A stretch of DNA of 64,000 bases from assembly GCA_035274465.1 (NCBI GenBank), contig DATEOF010000065.1, positions 19,145-83,144 of the forward strand, in the 5' to 3' direction. Shown here in pieces: positions 18,277 to 26,668 of this stretch; position 1 is the first letter of the stretch, and every line of letters begins with the position of its first letter. The position numbers and the translations under genes were made by a program. The notes under the pieces are model-generated. The model saw nothing but the letters and a program-made list of their open reading frames with translations. It ran no database searches and had not been told where the DNA came from. Source of the DNA: JADGRF01 sp035274465. Lineage in GTDB: Bacteria > Myxococcota_A > Polyangia > Polyangiales > JAFGIB01.

Positions 18277-18984
18277 GTGTTGGGGCTCGGCGTGAACGTT
18301 TGGATCACGCACGTGCTGCTCGCGCTGGTGTCCGACCTGACAACGCTGTCGCAATACGCTGTAGGCGTGTTCGCGCTGTTGTGTCTGCTACTCGGCGTGG
18401 CGGCGCGTATGTCAGCAGCGCTGGGCACGAGCGAACGGCGCGAGGCGGCCGCGCGCTGGCTGCTGCTCGGCGTGTATCCCGGCGCGATCGGGCTGTCGTT
18501 GTCGCTGGGCGACGAGCGCGTTCGCGAAACCGCCCACAGCGCCATCTCCATGCCGCTGTGCGCTGCAGCGCTGTTGGCGTACGGCGCGGCGGCGGTGTCG
18601 GCCTGCCGCAAGCGCCCGAGCCTGCTGGAAGCCGAGATCCACGCGCTGAACGGGCGCGAAGCGCAGCTGCGGCCCAAGCGCCTGCGCCGGTTCGTGATCG
18701 GCGCGGTGTTGCTCGGCAGCCTGGCCATCTGCGTCGTGGCCCCCCTCTGGCCACCCTACCCACAGGCCGCCGAAGCCTGGGGCGAAGCGGCCGAAGCCGG
18801 CGCGGTGCTGACGGCGCTGGTGGCCATGGCGACTGCAGTGTCGGTCATCGTGGTACATCTCGGTTCTGCGCTGCGCCGCAGCGAGACGCGGGGCGAGACC
18901 GTACGCCAGCGGCGCAACCGCTTCGCGACCTTGCTGTTCCTGACGCTGCTCGGATTCGTGACGTATTGGATCGTGGTGCCGTGA
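18277..18984 (+). CDS. Polytopic membrane protein, function unknown
   Basis: About 235 residues with some five to six hydrophobic segments (for example WITHVLLALVSDL, VGVFALLCLLLGVAARM, FVIGAVLLGSLAICVVAPLW, LLFLTLLGFVTYWIVVP) separated by Arg-rich loops. No family recognised. The start is uncertain: in-frame TTG 18274, GTG 18277 and GTG 18292 all lack a strong ribosome binding site, so the position is a choice based on the first hydrophobic helix. Its stop overlaps the GTG of the Crp/Fnr gene (GTGA), so the pair is translationally coupled and may work together, perhaps as a regulated membrane sensor; that is inference. Divergent from the large kinase. Confidence 0.6.
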   Translation: MLGLGVNVWITHVLLALVSDLTTLSQYAVGVFALLCLLLGVAARMSAALGTSERREAAARWLLLGVYPGAIGLSLSLGDERVRETAHSAISMPLCAAALLAYGAAAVSACRKRPSLLEAEIHALNGREAQLRPKRLRRFVIGAVLLGSLAICVVAPLWPPYPQAAEAWGEAAEAGAVLTALVAMATAVSVIVVHLGSALRRSETRGETVRQRRNRFATLLFLTLLGFVTYWIVVP

Positions 18985-19577
18985 AGTCCTTCGCGCCGCT
19001 GGCGGAGCGACTGCGCAGCTACGGCCCGCTCGGCGATGACGCGCTCGAAGCGCTGCGCCGGCTGTTGATCGCGCGCACGTTCGCGAGCGAAGCGTGGCTG
19101 CTCCGCGCCGGTGAACCAGCGCAGCAAGCGCACTGGATCGAGAGCGGCTTGGTCCGCGAGTACTACGTCGGTGAAGGCGGAGAGGAGCACATACGGCGCT
19201 TCGTGTCCGAGGGCGAGATGACTGGATCGCTCCTGGACTTGCTGTCGGGTGCACCTGCGGTGACGTTCATTCAAACGCTCGAACCGACTCGAACGCTGAG
19301 CTTCGACTACGCGCGCTTCGACGCGGTGTGCGCCAAGTTCTGCGAGCTGCAGCTGGTCGCACGGCGCTTCACCGAGCAGCTATACGTGCGAAAGGCGCAG
19401 CGCGAGCACGAGATGCTGGCGCTGACCGCGCGCGAGCGGCTGCAGAAGTGGCAGCGCGAGCACGCGCGGCTCGACGACCGGATAAGCCGGAAGCACCTGG
19501 CCTCCTACCTGGGCGTCACACCGGAACACCTGAGCCGCCTCAAGCGGGCCGGAAAAAGCGCAATTCGCACCCGTTGA
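18981..19577 (+). CDS. Crp/Fnr-family transcriptional regulator
   Basis: A 198-residue regulator. Residues about 20-125 form a cyclic-nucleotide-binding-like beta barrel (LRAGEPAQQAHWIESGLVRE, then SEGEMTGSLLDLLSG) without the full set of cAMP contacts, followed by a long helix and a C-terminal winged helix (ISRKHLASYLGVTPEHLSRL) that would bind DNA. No cysteine cluster for an iron-sulfur centre is seen, so it is closer to the general Crp group than to Fnr. The GTG start at 18981 overlaps the preceding gene by 4 bp; no separate promoter is needed. The ligand and targets are unknown; the following Hsp20 genes have their own spacing and ribosome binding sites. Confidence 0.85.
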   Translation: MKSFAPLAERLRSYGPLGDDALEALRRLLIARTFASEAWLLRAGEPAQQAHWIESGLVREYYVGEGGEEHIRRFVSEGEMTGSLLDLLSGAPAVTFIQTLEPTRTLSFDYARFDAVCAKFCELQLVARRFTEQLYVRKAQREHEMLALTARERLQKWQREHARLDDRISRKHLASYLGVTPEHLSRLKRAGKSAIRTR

Positions 19578-19631
19578 CGCCGACGGCGGCAGACTTAACT
19601 TGCCCGTCGTACCCAACGAGGAGAAAGCCCG

Positions 19632-19946
19632 ATGTTATATGTCCGAGATGCCGGCGATGACCTCCTGATCTGGGCCGAAGTCCCCGGCTTCGAGGCCGCG
19701 GATCTGTCGGTGTCCTTCGAACAAAACACGCTGTTGATCCGCGGTGAGCGCAAACACGCCGCGCCCGAAGGCTACAGCGTGCAACGCAAGGAACGCAGCG
19801 CGCTGCGCTTCGCGCGCGCCTTCGCCCTGCCCGCTCGCATCGAGCCGGACAAGATCGAAGCCAAGCTGCAAAACGGCGTGCTCGAGCTGCGCTTGCCCAA
19901 AGCCGCCGAGGAACGCGCGCGCACCATCTCGGTCAAGGCCGCGTGA
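19632..19946 (+). CDS. Small heat shock protein, Hsp20 family
   Basis: A 104-residue alpha-crystallin domain almost without flanking arms. Seen: AEVPGFEAADLSVSFEQNTL, LIRGERK, and the near-C-terminal strand NGVLELRLPK typical of the family. ATP-independent holdase for unfolding proteins in the cytoplasm. A good ribosome binding site (GAGGAG) lies 9 nt before the ATG. The missing N-terminal arm and the weak I-x-I tail (TISVKAA) suggest small oligomers. Tandem with the next Hsp20, 16 bp apart. Confidence 0.9.
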   Translation: MLYVRDAGDDLLIWAEVPGFEAADLSVSFEQNTLLIRGERKHAAPEGYSVQRKERSALRFARAFALPARIEPDKIEAKLQNGVLELRLPKAAEERARTISVKAA

Positions 19947-19962
19947 GTAGAGGAGAACGATC

Positions 19963-20295
19963 ATGAGCCAAGCCATCCAAGCCCAGGGTCCCGTGCGCGT
20001 GTACCAGCCGCGCGTGGACGTCTACGAGAACACCGACGAGCTGCTGTTGCTGGCCGACGTGCCCGGTGCCAGCCCCGAGTCGGTGAACATCCGCTACGAG
20101 GACGAGCTGCTCACGCTGCAGGCGCAGCGAACGGCGGCGATTGGCCCGAACCTGCGTTACGAGCGCGCGTTCTCGGTGCCCGAAAGCGTGGACCCGGACA
20201 AGATCTCCGCCGAGCTCAAGCAGGGCGTGCTGCACGTGCACCTGCCCAAGGCCGAAAAAGCCAAGCCGCGGACCATCCAGATCCAGAGCAGCTAG
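19963..20295 (+). CDS. Small heat shock protein, Hsp20 family (second copy)
   Basis: A 110-residue alpha-crystallin domain: RVDVYENTDELLLLADVPG, then NLRYERAFSVPESVDPDKI and QGVLHVHLPKAEKAKPRTIQ. The C-terminal IQIQSS supplies an I-x-I-like anchor (IQIQ) that the first copy lacks. The N-terminal arm is a little longer than in the upstream copy. AGAGGAG lies 8 nt before the ATG. The pair are diverged paralogues, so hetero-oligomers are plausible. Confidence 0.9.
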   Translation: MSQAIQAQGPVRVYQPRVDVYENTDELLLLADVPGASPESVNIRYEDELLTLQAQRTAAIGPNLRYERAFSVPESVDPDKISAELKQGVLHVHLPKAEKAKPRTIQIQSS

Positions 20296-20309
20296 CGGTG
20301 TGGCCGTGC

Positions 20310-20315
20310 TAGATT
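20310..20315 (+). promoter_or_regulatory. Putative -10 box for leaderless AraC-family gene
   Basis: TAGATT, 7 nt before the GTG start at 20323. There is no purine-rich ribosome binding site between box and start. No recognisable -35 at 17-18 bp. Confidence 0.45.
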
Positions 20316-20322
20316 TCACAGC

Positions 20323-21327
20323 GTGCAGGAGTCGTACGACACCACGCAGCTCTGTTTCTCAGCACGGCTGATCGCGCCGTTCGTGCTGCTGTTGCGCAAG
20401 CTGCCCGGTATCCCGCCCGAGGTGCTCGATCCGCTCGACGGTCTCGACCCGGATGCACGCCTGCCGATCGCGAGCGTCCACGAGCTGCTCGCGGGGGCGA
20501 TCCACCTGACCGGTGACCCCGACATCGGACTGAAGGCGGCGCGCGAGATCAAGCCCGGGATGTACGGCGCGCTGGAGTACGCGGCTCGTTCGGCGGCGAC
20601 CTGGGGCGATGCTGCGAGCACCGTCGGTCGCTACATGCGCCTGGTCAACGACTCGCTGCGCTTCTCGGTCCGCGAGCATGGCACGCGCGCGCTGATCCAG
20701 CTCGACAGCGTGATCGAGCTCCCGCGCGCCTCGGCCGACTTTCAATCGGCGGCCTTCCACATCTCGTCGCTGAACCTCTGGTCGCAGCCGTTCCAGCCCG
20801 AGTTCGAGGTCTGGTTCATGCACCCCGAGCCGCCGGACCGCACACAGTACGAGCTCACCTTCCCGGGCGGAGTGTTCCACTTCGAAGCTCCGTTCAATGG
20901 TTTCACCACCCCCAGCAGCTACCTCGACCTGCCGGTCCAGACGGCAGATCCCAACCTCCATGTGCTGATCCGCAAGCACGCGGAGGCCATGTTGGCCGAG
21001 CTGCCGCGTGCGAAGAGCCTGACCGAGCGCGTGCGTACCGCGCTCGCGGATCGCTTGCCCAGCGGAGCGCCGACGCTCTACCAGATCGCCCGGCAGTTCG
21101 GCATGAGCGAGCGCACGCTGGCGCGGCACCTCGAGGACGAAGGCACCAACTTCAAGGCGCTGTTCGAAGACCTGCGCCGCCGCCTCGCGCTGCGCTACGT
21201 CGGCAGCTCCGAGCTGCCGTTCTCCGAGATCGCCTGCCTGCTCGGCTTCTCACAAGCCGCAGCCTTCCACCGCGCCTTCCGCCGCTGGACCGGCCGCACG
21301 CCACTCGACTACCGCCGTGCGCCCTAA
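20323..21327 (+). CDS. AraC-family transcriptional regulator (arabinose-binding-like N-domain)
   Basis: A 334-residue regulator of the OruR/ArgR-like subgroup: a large N-terminal ligand domain (about 1-215, with IHLTGDPDIGLKAAREI and GMYGALEYAARSAATWGDA typical of that group) and a C-terminal pair of helix-turn-helix motifs (APTLYQIARQFGMSERTLAR and FSEIACLLGFSQAAAFHRAF). Binds DNA; the ligand is probably a small hydrophobic or amino-acid-derived molecule, unknown here. GTG start, apparently leaderless. Its stop codon TAA overlaps the TAG of the convergent lipase gene within CTAA (21324-21327). Confidence 0.9.
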   Translation: MQESYDTTQLCFSARLIAPFVLLLRKLPGIPPEVLDPLDGLDPDARLPIASVHELLAGAIHLTGDPDIGLKAAREIKPGMYGALEYAARSAATWGDAASTVGRYMRLVNDSLRFSVREHGTRALIQLDSVIELPRASADFQSAAFHISSLNLWSQPFQPEFEVWFMHPEPPDRTQYELTFPGGVFHFEAPFNGFTTPSSYLDLPVQTADPNLHVLIRKHAEAMLAELPRAKSLTERVRTALADRLPSGAPTLYQIARQFGMSERTLARHLEDEGTNFKALFEDLRRRLALRYVGSSELPFSEIACLLGFSQAAAFHRAFRRWTGRTPLDYRRAP

Positions 21328-22850
21328 AAGTCGTCGCCGAATTCGGTGAGCACGCCGTCGGGTTGGCTGACGGTGATGTAGTGGCTGGGCAGGTGCTGGT
21401 AGAGCGAATAGCGACCTTCGTCCGAGAGCTTGAGGAAGGCGAGCTGCGGGATCAGGCTCGCCAGGCGCTGGCCGCTGCGCAGGGCGTCGCTGGTCGCCTG
21501 GGCGCGCGCCAGCATCGCGCCGATCAGCGGCAGCTGATCCGAGACGTAGCCGAGTGCGGCGATCAGCAGCGAGAGCAGCGAGGTCGCTTGCTGTGGCATC
21601 TGGCCCGGCAGTAGCTCGTCGCTCCAGCGCAGCTCGGGCCGGCTGGGGTCCTCGTGCTCGCGCTTCACTGCCTGAAAGTGCCGCCCGACATGCACGAAGC
21701 TGCCGACGTCTTGCGACGGGAGGTGCGGCACCACGTCGCAGACCCATGCCGCCGGTACCACGCGGTCGACCATCTTGCTGATCGGCTTGCTGGCCGCGAG
21801 CAGCGCAGGCGACGCGGACTTCAGCAGCGAGGGCAGGCTGCGCTCGGCGACTTGCGCGGCCAGCTTCTTCGCCATCGCCACGGCAGGTTGCTCCACCGCG
21901 TTGGGGACCAGCGTACGAACCAACGTCGAGACCAGCGACGAGTCTCGCTCCGGTGCGCGACACTGGTGGCAAAACACACGCCGGGCGAGGCTGCCGCCGC
22001 CAGCGTCAGCGAACGCCTGGGCGAACTCGGCGTTCCCGACCATCGGCTGCCCAAACGTGTAGGCCTGACCAAACATCGCGTACAGGTTTGCGTAGTCACG
22101 ATCGGTCGCGAGCTTGTATGCCGCCAAGAGGGCCATCGCTCCGCCCAGGCTGTGCCCAGTCACGAACAAGACGGGCTCGATGGCTTGCGCATCGAGCTCG
22201 CGCTGGTACGCGCGCTCTTCATCCACCACAGCCTGGTCCTGCGTCGCGGCCCAGGCGTCGACTTCAAGGGCCGACAGGATGCTCTTGCCCTGTGACGCAG
22301 CGCGCAGCGCCGGGGTGAGCGCAAACCATGTGGCGCGCTGGTTGCGATACCAGCCGCCGTGCACGCGCGCCGCGCCAGCCTTGAGTGGCAGTGAGTCCTC
22401 GGCGATCTGCGGTGCACTGTTGTCACGCACCGGCACTGGCACGGCGTTGGCATCGGTGCTCACAGCCCAGGTCGAGATGTCGAACGGGTCGGTGCCGCGG
22501 TATCCCAGCACGACCACGCGCCGGCAGCGGCTCTGCACCACGTATGCGGCCGAACGGATGAGCAGCGCGTTGTTCGAGACGTCCGCGTGCACACAGCGGC
22601 TGCGCGGCAAACCCAGGCGCGCGACCATATTCAGCAAAGTCGCCGGGTCCGAGTAGAACCAGCTCGACAGCACGGTACAGACGTGGCGCGCGATCGCCTG
22701 GGGCTGCTGCGGATTCTGTCGCACCGCGTGCAGCGTGGCTGCGAGATCGTCGTAAACCGGAAACGAAGCGCTGCCGCCGGGCTCCGGGCTCGCAGCTTTG
22801 ATCGGGCGAAGCTCTTCTAGACTGGGGCCGATGAGTGCGACGCGCTGCAT
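21324..22850 (-). CDS. Class 3 lipase-like alpha/beta hydrolase
   Basis: A 508-residue protein with the class 3 lipase signature: an oxyanion-side strand VVVLGYRGTD (about 113-121) and the nucleophile elbow TGHSLGGAMA (Ser234), with VPHLPSQDVGSFVHVG later supplying the segment expected near the catalytic Asp. The C-terminal ~150 residues are helical and unassigned. No signal peptide, so it is probably cytoplasmic or associated with a membrane. The ATG at 22850 has GGAG 8 nt upstream. It would hydrolyse esters of long-chain acids; the substrate is not inferable. Confidence 0.83.
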   Translation of the reverse strand: MQRVALIGPSLEELRPIKAASPEPGGSASFPVYDDLAATLHAVRQNPQQPQAIARHVCTVLSSWFYSDPATLLNMVARLGLPRSRCVHADVSNNALLIRSAAYVVQSRCRRVVVLGYRGTDPFDISTWAVSTDANAVPVPVRDNSAPQIAEDSLPLKAGAARVHGGWYRNQRATWFALTPALRAASQGKSILSALEVDAWAATQDQAVVDEERAYQRELDAQAIEPVLFVTGHSLGGAMALLAAYKLATDRDYANLYAMFGQAYTFGQPMVGNAEFAQAFADAGGGSLARRVFCHQCRAPERDSSLVSTLVRTLVPNAVEQPAVAMAKKLAAQVAERSLPSLLKSASPALLAASKPISKMVDRVVPAAWVCDVVPHLPSQDVGSFVHVGRHFQAVKREHEDPSRPELRWSDELLPGQMPQQATSLLSLLIAALGYVSDQLPLIGAMLARAQATSDALRSGQRLASLIPQLAFLKLSDEGRYSLYQHLPSHYITVSQPDGVLTEFGDDF

Positions 22851-23016
22851 GGACTGACTCCGTGGGTTCGTGCGGGCGAAACCCTCAAGCTAATCGAAAC
22901 TGTGTTCGCATTCGACGAGAAGTGACGACATCGCTTGCGTGCGCTGGCGCAGTGCCGTATTTGCTGCACTGCACGCTCGGGGCTCAGACGTGACTTTCGA
23001 TCTTCAACGCGGAGCC

Positions 23017-24906
23017 ATGTCGCGGCTCGTCGGGTTCGCGCTGCTGGCGCTGTCGTGCGCTTGTGACGTGTACGATGCACGGCTGAGCCAGCCGGTCACT
23101 GTGCAAGATGCGTCGATCGCTCCGCCGGACGCGGCGAGCGCGGGCGAAGGAGACGCCGCCGGGCCCACCCATGGAGAGATTACGGCGAGTTGCACGCTGG
23201 CCAGCGGCACAGACGTGATCTTGTGCGGTCTGCGCTGCCCCGAGCTCTGCAATGGCCGGGACGATGACTGCGACGGCGTCACCGACGAGGTCGAGGCCGA
23301 CCGCCGCTGTGCTGCACCGCACGCGAGCGCGATCTGCCAGGACGGCGCATGTCTGTTGACGCTCTGCCTGGACCAGATGCGCGACTGCAACCAGCGCGCC
23401 GAGGACGGCTGCGAAGTCGAGCCCGACGACCCGGCCAACTGTGGAGCGTGCGGACATGTGTGTGCGCTGCCGAATGCCAGCGCGCTGTGTCGCGATCGGC
23501 AGTGTCGCGTGGACAGCTGCTCGAAGGGCTTCGGCGACTGCGACGGCGATGGCCTGTCGTGCGAGACCGAGCTCGTCAGCGTGGAGCACTGCGGCGCCTG
23601 CGGGCGACGTTGCCCCGACCGGCCCAACGCGTTCGCCAGCTGCGAGCGAGGCGAATGCGGCATGGGCGAGTGCAAGCCGGGTTGGGCCGACTGCAATGGG
23701 CTCGCCGAAGATGGCTGCGAGGCCGCGCTCGACAGCCTGGAGCACTGCGGCGCCTGCGGGGCACGCTGCGACAAGGCCAGCTGCGTCGGCGGGGTATGCA
23801 CGGCTGCAGACTGCAGGTCGCAACCGGGCCTGGCCGACTGCGATCGGGACGAGGCGAGCTGCGAGGTCGACCTGCGCAGCGACGCACAACACTGCGGGAG
23901 CTGCGAGCGCAGCTGTAGATTTGCCAGCAACGTAACGCCGCACGCCAGGGCGCTGTGCAAAGATGCCACGTGCCAGCTGGCGTGCACCCGCGGCTGGGGC
24001 GACTGCGATGGGCGCTTCGACAACGGCTGCGAGCGACCGCTGAACACGCCGACCGACTGCGGAGGCTGCGGGCGCGTCTGCGCGCTCGACTACGCCAGCG
24101 TGAGCTGCGAGGACTACACGTGTAGTGTACAGCGCTGCGACCCCGAGCACGGCGACTGTGATCACGATGGCAGGAGCTGCGAGACGCGGCTCGACACGCT
24201 CGAACACTGCGGCTCGTGTGAGCGCAGCTGTCAGCTACCCCACGCGCAACAGAGCTGCGCGGGTAGCGCGGACGCGCACGTGTGCGCGCTGACTGGCTGC
24301 GAAGCCAACTGGGGCGACTGCAACGGCCTCGCCGCTGATGGCTGCGAGCGCGACCTGCGCAGCCCGGCCAGCGGCGGCCAGGGCCCGTGCTTGCCCGACG
24401 CGGACTGCTCGCGCGCCAGCCTGGGCGATCACACCTACTTCGTCTGTCCGCACGAACGCAGCTGGCAGGCCGCGCGCAGCCTGTGTCAGAGCCAAGTCGG
24501 CTCGGATCTAGCTACCATCGACAACGCCTCGGAGGTCGAGCTCCTGCGGCCGATGCTCACCAAGCGCAGCTGGATCGGCCACAACGATCTGTCGATCGAG
24601 GGCTTGTGGGTGTGGGCGAGCAACGGCGTGCCGTTCTGGCGCGGTGAGTCGCGCGGCAACGCGATCAACGGAGCCTACGCGCGCTGGGCCTCCGGCGAAC
24701 CCAACGGGTCGGGCGACTGCGGGGCGATCTACGAGACTGGCCTGCTCGACGACCTGAGCTGCACCAATACCCAACCCTTCGTCTGCGAGTACACGCCGGA
24801 CCTGTGCCCTGACGACCCCGCCAAGCGCGAGCCGGGCCAGTGCGGCTGCAATCGTGTGGATCGCGACACCAGCGGCGATGGACTCGCCGACTGCGATTCG
24901 CAGTAG
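23017..24906 (+). CDS. Cys-rich surface lipoprotein: MopE-like motif, six Cys repeats, C-type lectin domain
   Basis: A 629-residue exported protein, probably a lipoprotein (hydrophobic start then Cys14/Cys16; the lipobox is not canonical). After a Pro/Ala linker comes the acidic Cys motif CNGRDDDCDGVTDE of MopE-like metal-binding proteins, then six complete and one partial repeats of about 50 residues with the pattern DC-DG ... CE ... CG-CG--C. Residues about 465-585 are a C-type lectin-like domain (YFVCPHERSWQAARSLCQS, WIGHND, and GEPNGSGDC with an EPN sugar-binding triplet), then a short Cys tail. EPN is associated with mannose-type ligands when calcium is bound; the companion WND reads LDD. 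The ATG at 23017 has GGAG 3 nt upstream. Likely a cell-surface glycan or prey binder. Confidence 0.85.
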   Translation: MSRLVGFALLALSCACDVYDARLSQPVTVQDASIAPPDAASAGEGDAAGPTHGEITASCTLASGTDVILCGLRCPELCNGRDDDCDGVTDEVEADRRCAAPHASAICQDGACLLTLCLDQMRDCNQRAEDGCEVEPDDPANCGACGHVCALPNASALCRDRQCRVDSCSKGFGDCDGDGLSCETELVSVEHCGACGRRCPDRPNAFASCERGECGMGECKPGWADCNGLAEDGCEAALDSLEHCGACGARCDKASCVGGVCTAADCRSQPGLADCDRDEASCEVDLRSDAQHCGSCERSCRFASNVTPHARALCKDATCQLACTRGWGDCDGRFDNGCERPLNTPTDCGGCGRVCALDYASVSCEDYTCSVQRCDPEHGDCDHDGRSCETRLDTLEHCGSCERSCQLPHAQQSCAGSADAHVCALTGCEANWGDCNGLAADGCERDLRSPASGGQGPCLPDADCSRASLGDHTYFVCPHERSWQAARSLCQSQVGSDLATIDNASEVELLRPMLTKRSWIGHNDLSIEGLWVWASNGVPFWRGESRGNAINGAYARWASGEPNGSGDCGAIYETGLLDDLSCTNTQPFVCEYTPDLCPDDPAKREPGQCGCNRVDRDTSGDGLADCDSQ

Positions 24907-24907
24907 C

Positions 24908-26638
24908 TCAGGGTCGCGCTCGGGTCCAGGCCAGGAGCTTCTCGGGTGAGCCCGCATTCAACACGCGCTCCGGTGGGATCCAGGCGCGCTCGGCCTGCAG
25001 CGCGGCGAACTGGATGCGATCCAGCTCGTTGACGTGATGCGCGTCGCTGGTCAGCACCAGATCCACCTTGCGCTGCTGACAGCGGCGGAGTGCTTCGACC
25101 GACATATCGAGACGCGGCAGCGAGCCGTTGATCTCCAGCGCAGTGCTGGTCGCCTCGGCAGCGGCGAAGATCTGGTCCAGATCCAGCTCGATCGGTGGCC
25201 GGCTGCCGATCATGCGCGCGGACAGGTGCCCGATCATGCGCACGCTCGGATCCTGCATCGCGGTCACGATGCGCTGCGTCTGCGCCGCACGATCCAGATC
25301 GAAGTGGTCGTGCACCGACGCCAGGCAAAAGTCGAAGGCGCGCCGGAACTCGAGGTCGTAGTCGAGCTCGCCACGCGCGCCGATGTTCAGCTCCACGCCG
25401 TGGAGCAGCGTGAACTCCGAGCCGAGGCTGGCCTGCAGCGCGCGGATCTTCTCGCGCTGCTCGAGCAGCGCGGGCCGCCCCACACCCGACAGCGTACCTT
25501 CGGCGTGGTCGGTGATCGCCAGCACGCGGTAGCCACGCGCGCGCGCCGCGGCCACCACCTCTTCGAGCGGTGAGCGCGCATCGCCGGAGACGGTGGTGTG
25601 CACGTGGAAGTCGCCGTAGATCGCGCCGATCGGGCTCGGCAGCTTGCCGCTCTCGGCGGCCTCGATCTCGCCCGCGTCCTCGCGCAGCACCGGGGGGATC
25701 CACGCCAGGCCGAGCGCCCGGTAGATCTCTTCTTCGGTCTCGCTCGCGACCACCTTGCCGCCCTCGAGCTCCGAGAGCGCGTACTCGTTCAGAGTCCAGC
25801 CGCGTTGCAGCGCGCGCTGGCGCAGCTTGATGTTGTGCCCCTTGCTGCCGGTGAAGTAGAGCTGCGCGGCACCCAGCTGGTGCCCCGCCACCACGCGCAC
25901 GTCGATCTGCGTGCCGCGGCGCGTGACCACGCTGATCTTGGTGTCGCCGCGGCCGATCACGAGCTCGACCATGCTCAACTTCGTGACCGCCTCCATCACC
26001 ACATTCGCGTCCGAGGCCACCACCAGGATGTCGACGTCGCCGACCGTCTCGTTGAAGCGCCGCAGCGAGCCGCAGAACGAGGCGTGCGACACGCCGGGCA
26101 GCTCGCTCAGGCGCGCCACGATGCGCCGAGCCAGCGGCAACGCGACGGAGACCGGCGTGCGTGAGTCCCCGCTCTCCGGGCCCAGCCGCCGCAGGCTCTG
26201 CGCGATCTTCTCCTCGGACTTTTCACCGAAGCCCTTCAGCCCGCGAAGCTTGTGCTCGGCCAGCGCGCGCCGCAGATCGTCGATCGACTGCACGCCGAGC
26301 TCGGCACGCAGGCGGTTGACGGCCTTGGGACCCATGCCGGGGATGCGCATCAGCGCCACCACGCCCGCCGGGTGCTTGGCGCGCAGGCCATCCAGCTTGG
26401 CCACGCGGCCAGTCTCGAGTAGCTCGCGGATCTTCTCGGCCGTGCTCTTGCCGATACCCTCGAGCTTCTGCAGCTCGCGCAAGCTGAGCTTCGACAGATC
26501 GCCGCCGTAGGCTTCGATGGCGTGGCCCGCACTCTCGTACGCGCGAACGCGAAACGACTGCACGTCACCCTCTTCGAGGACGGTCAACTCGGAGAGCTCG
26601 CGCAGCATCTCCAGTACTTCGGTCTTGGTGTCGCTCAT
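24908..26638 (-). CDS. polX: DNA polymerase X family protein with PHP domain
   Basis: A 576-residue bacterial PolX. Order: an 8-kDa-like N-terminal domain with helix-hairpin-helix motifs (LEGIGKSTAEKI, IPGMGPKAVNRL, LKGFGEKSEEKI), a palm with CGSLRRFNETVGDVDILV carrying the catalytic Asp pair (DVD), then a C-terminal PHP phosphoesterase (FHVHTTVSGDARSPLEE). Bacterial PolX fills short gaps and the PHP domain gives 3'-5' exonuclease, AP-endonuclease or phosphatase activity in base-excision repair. Length and order are normal. It follows the HD-GYP gene by 30 bp on the same strand and ends one base from the convergent lectin-domain gene. Confidence 0.94.
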   Translation of the reverse strand: MSDTKTEVLEMLRELSELTVLEEGDVQSFRVRAYESAGHAIEAYGGDLSKLSLRELQKLEGIGKSTAEKIRELLETGRVAKLDGLRAKHPAGVVALMRIPGMGPKAVNRLRAELGVQSIDDLRRALAEHKLRGLKGFGEKSEEKIAQSLRRLGPESGDSRTPVSVALPLARRIVARLSELPGVSHASFCGSLRRFNETVGDVDILVVASDANVVMEAVTKLSMVELVIGRGDTKISVVTRRGTQIDVRVVAGHQLGAAQLYFTGSKGHNIKLRQRALQRGWTLNEYALSELEGGKVVASETEEEIYRALGLAWIPPVLREDAGEIEAAESGKLPSPIGAIYGDFHVHTTVSGDARSPLEEVVAAARARGYRVLAITDHAEGTLSGVGRPALLEQREKIRALQASLGSEFTLLHGVELNIGARGELDYDLEFRRAFDFCLASVHDHFDLDRAAQTQRIVTAMQDPSVRMIGHLSARMIGSRPPIELDLDQIFAAAEATSTALEINGSLPRLDMSVEALRRCQQRKVDLVLTSDAHHVNELDRIQFAALQAERAWIPPERVLNAGSPEKLLAWTRARP

Positions 26639-26668
26639 GGCACGCCTACTCCGGGCGTACCATACGGC

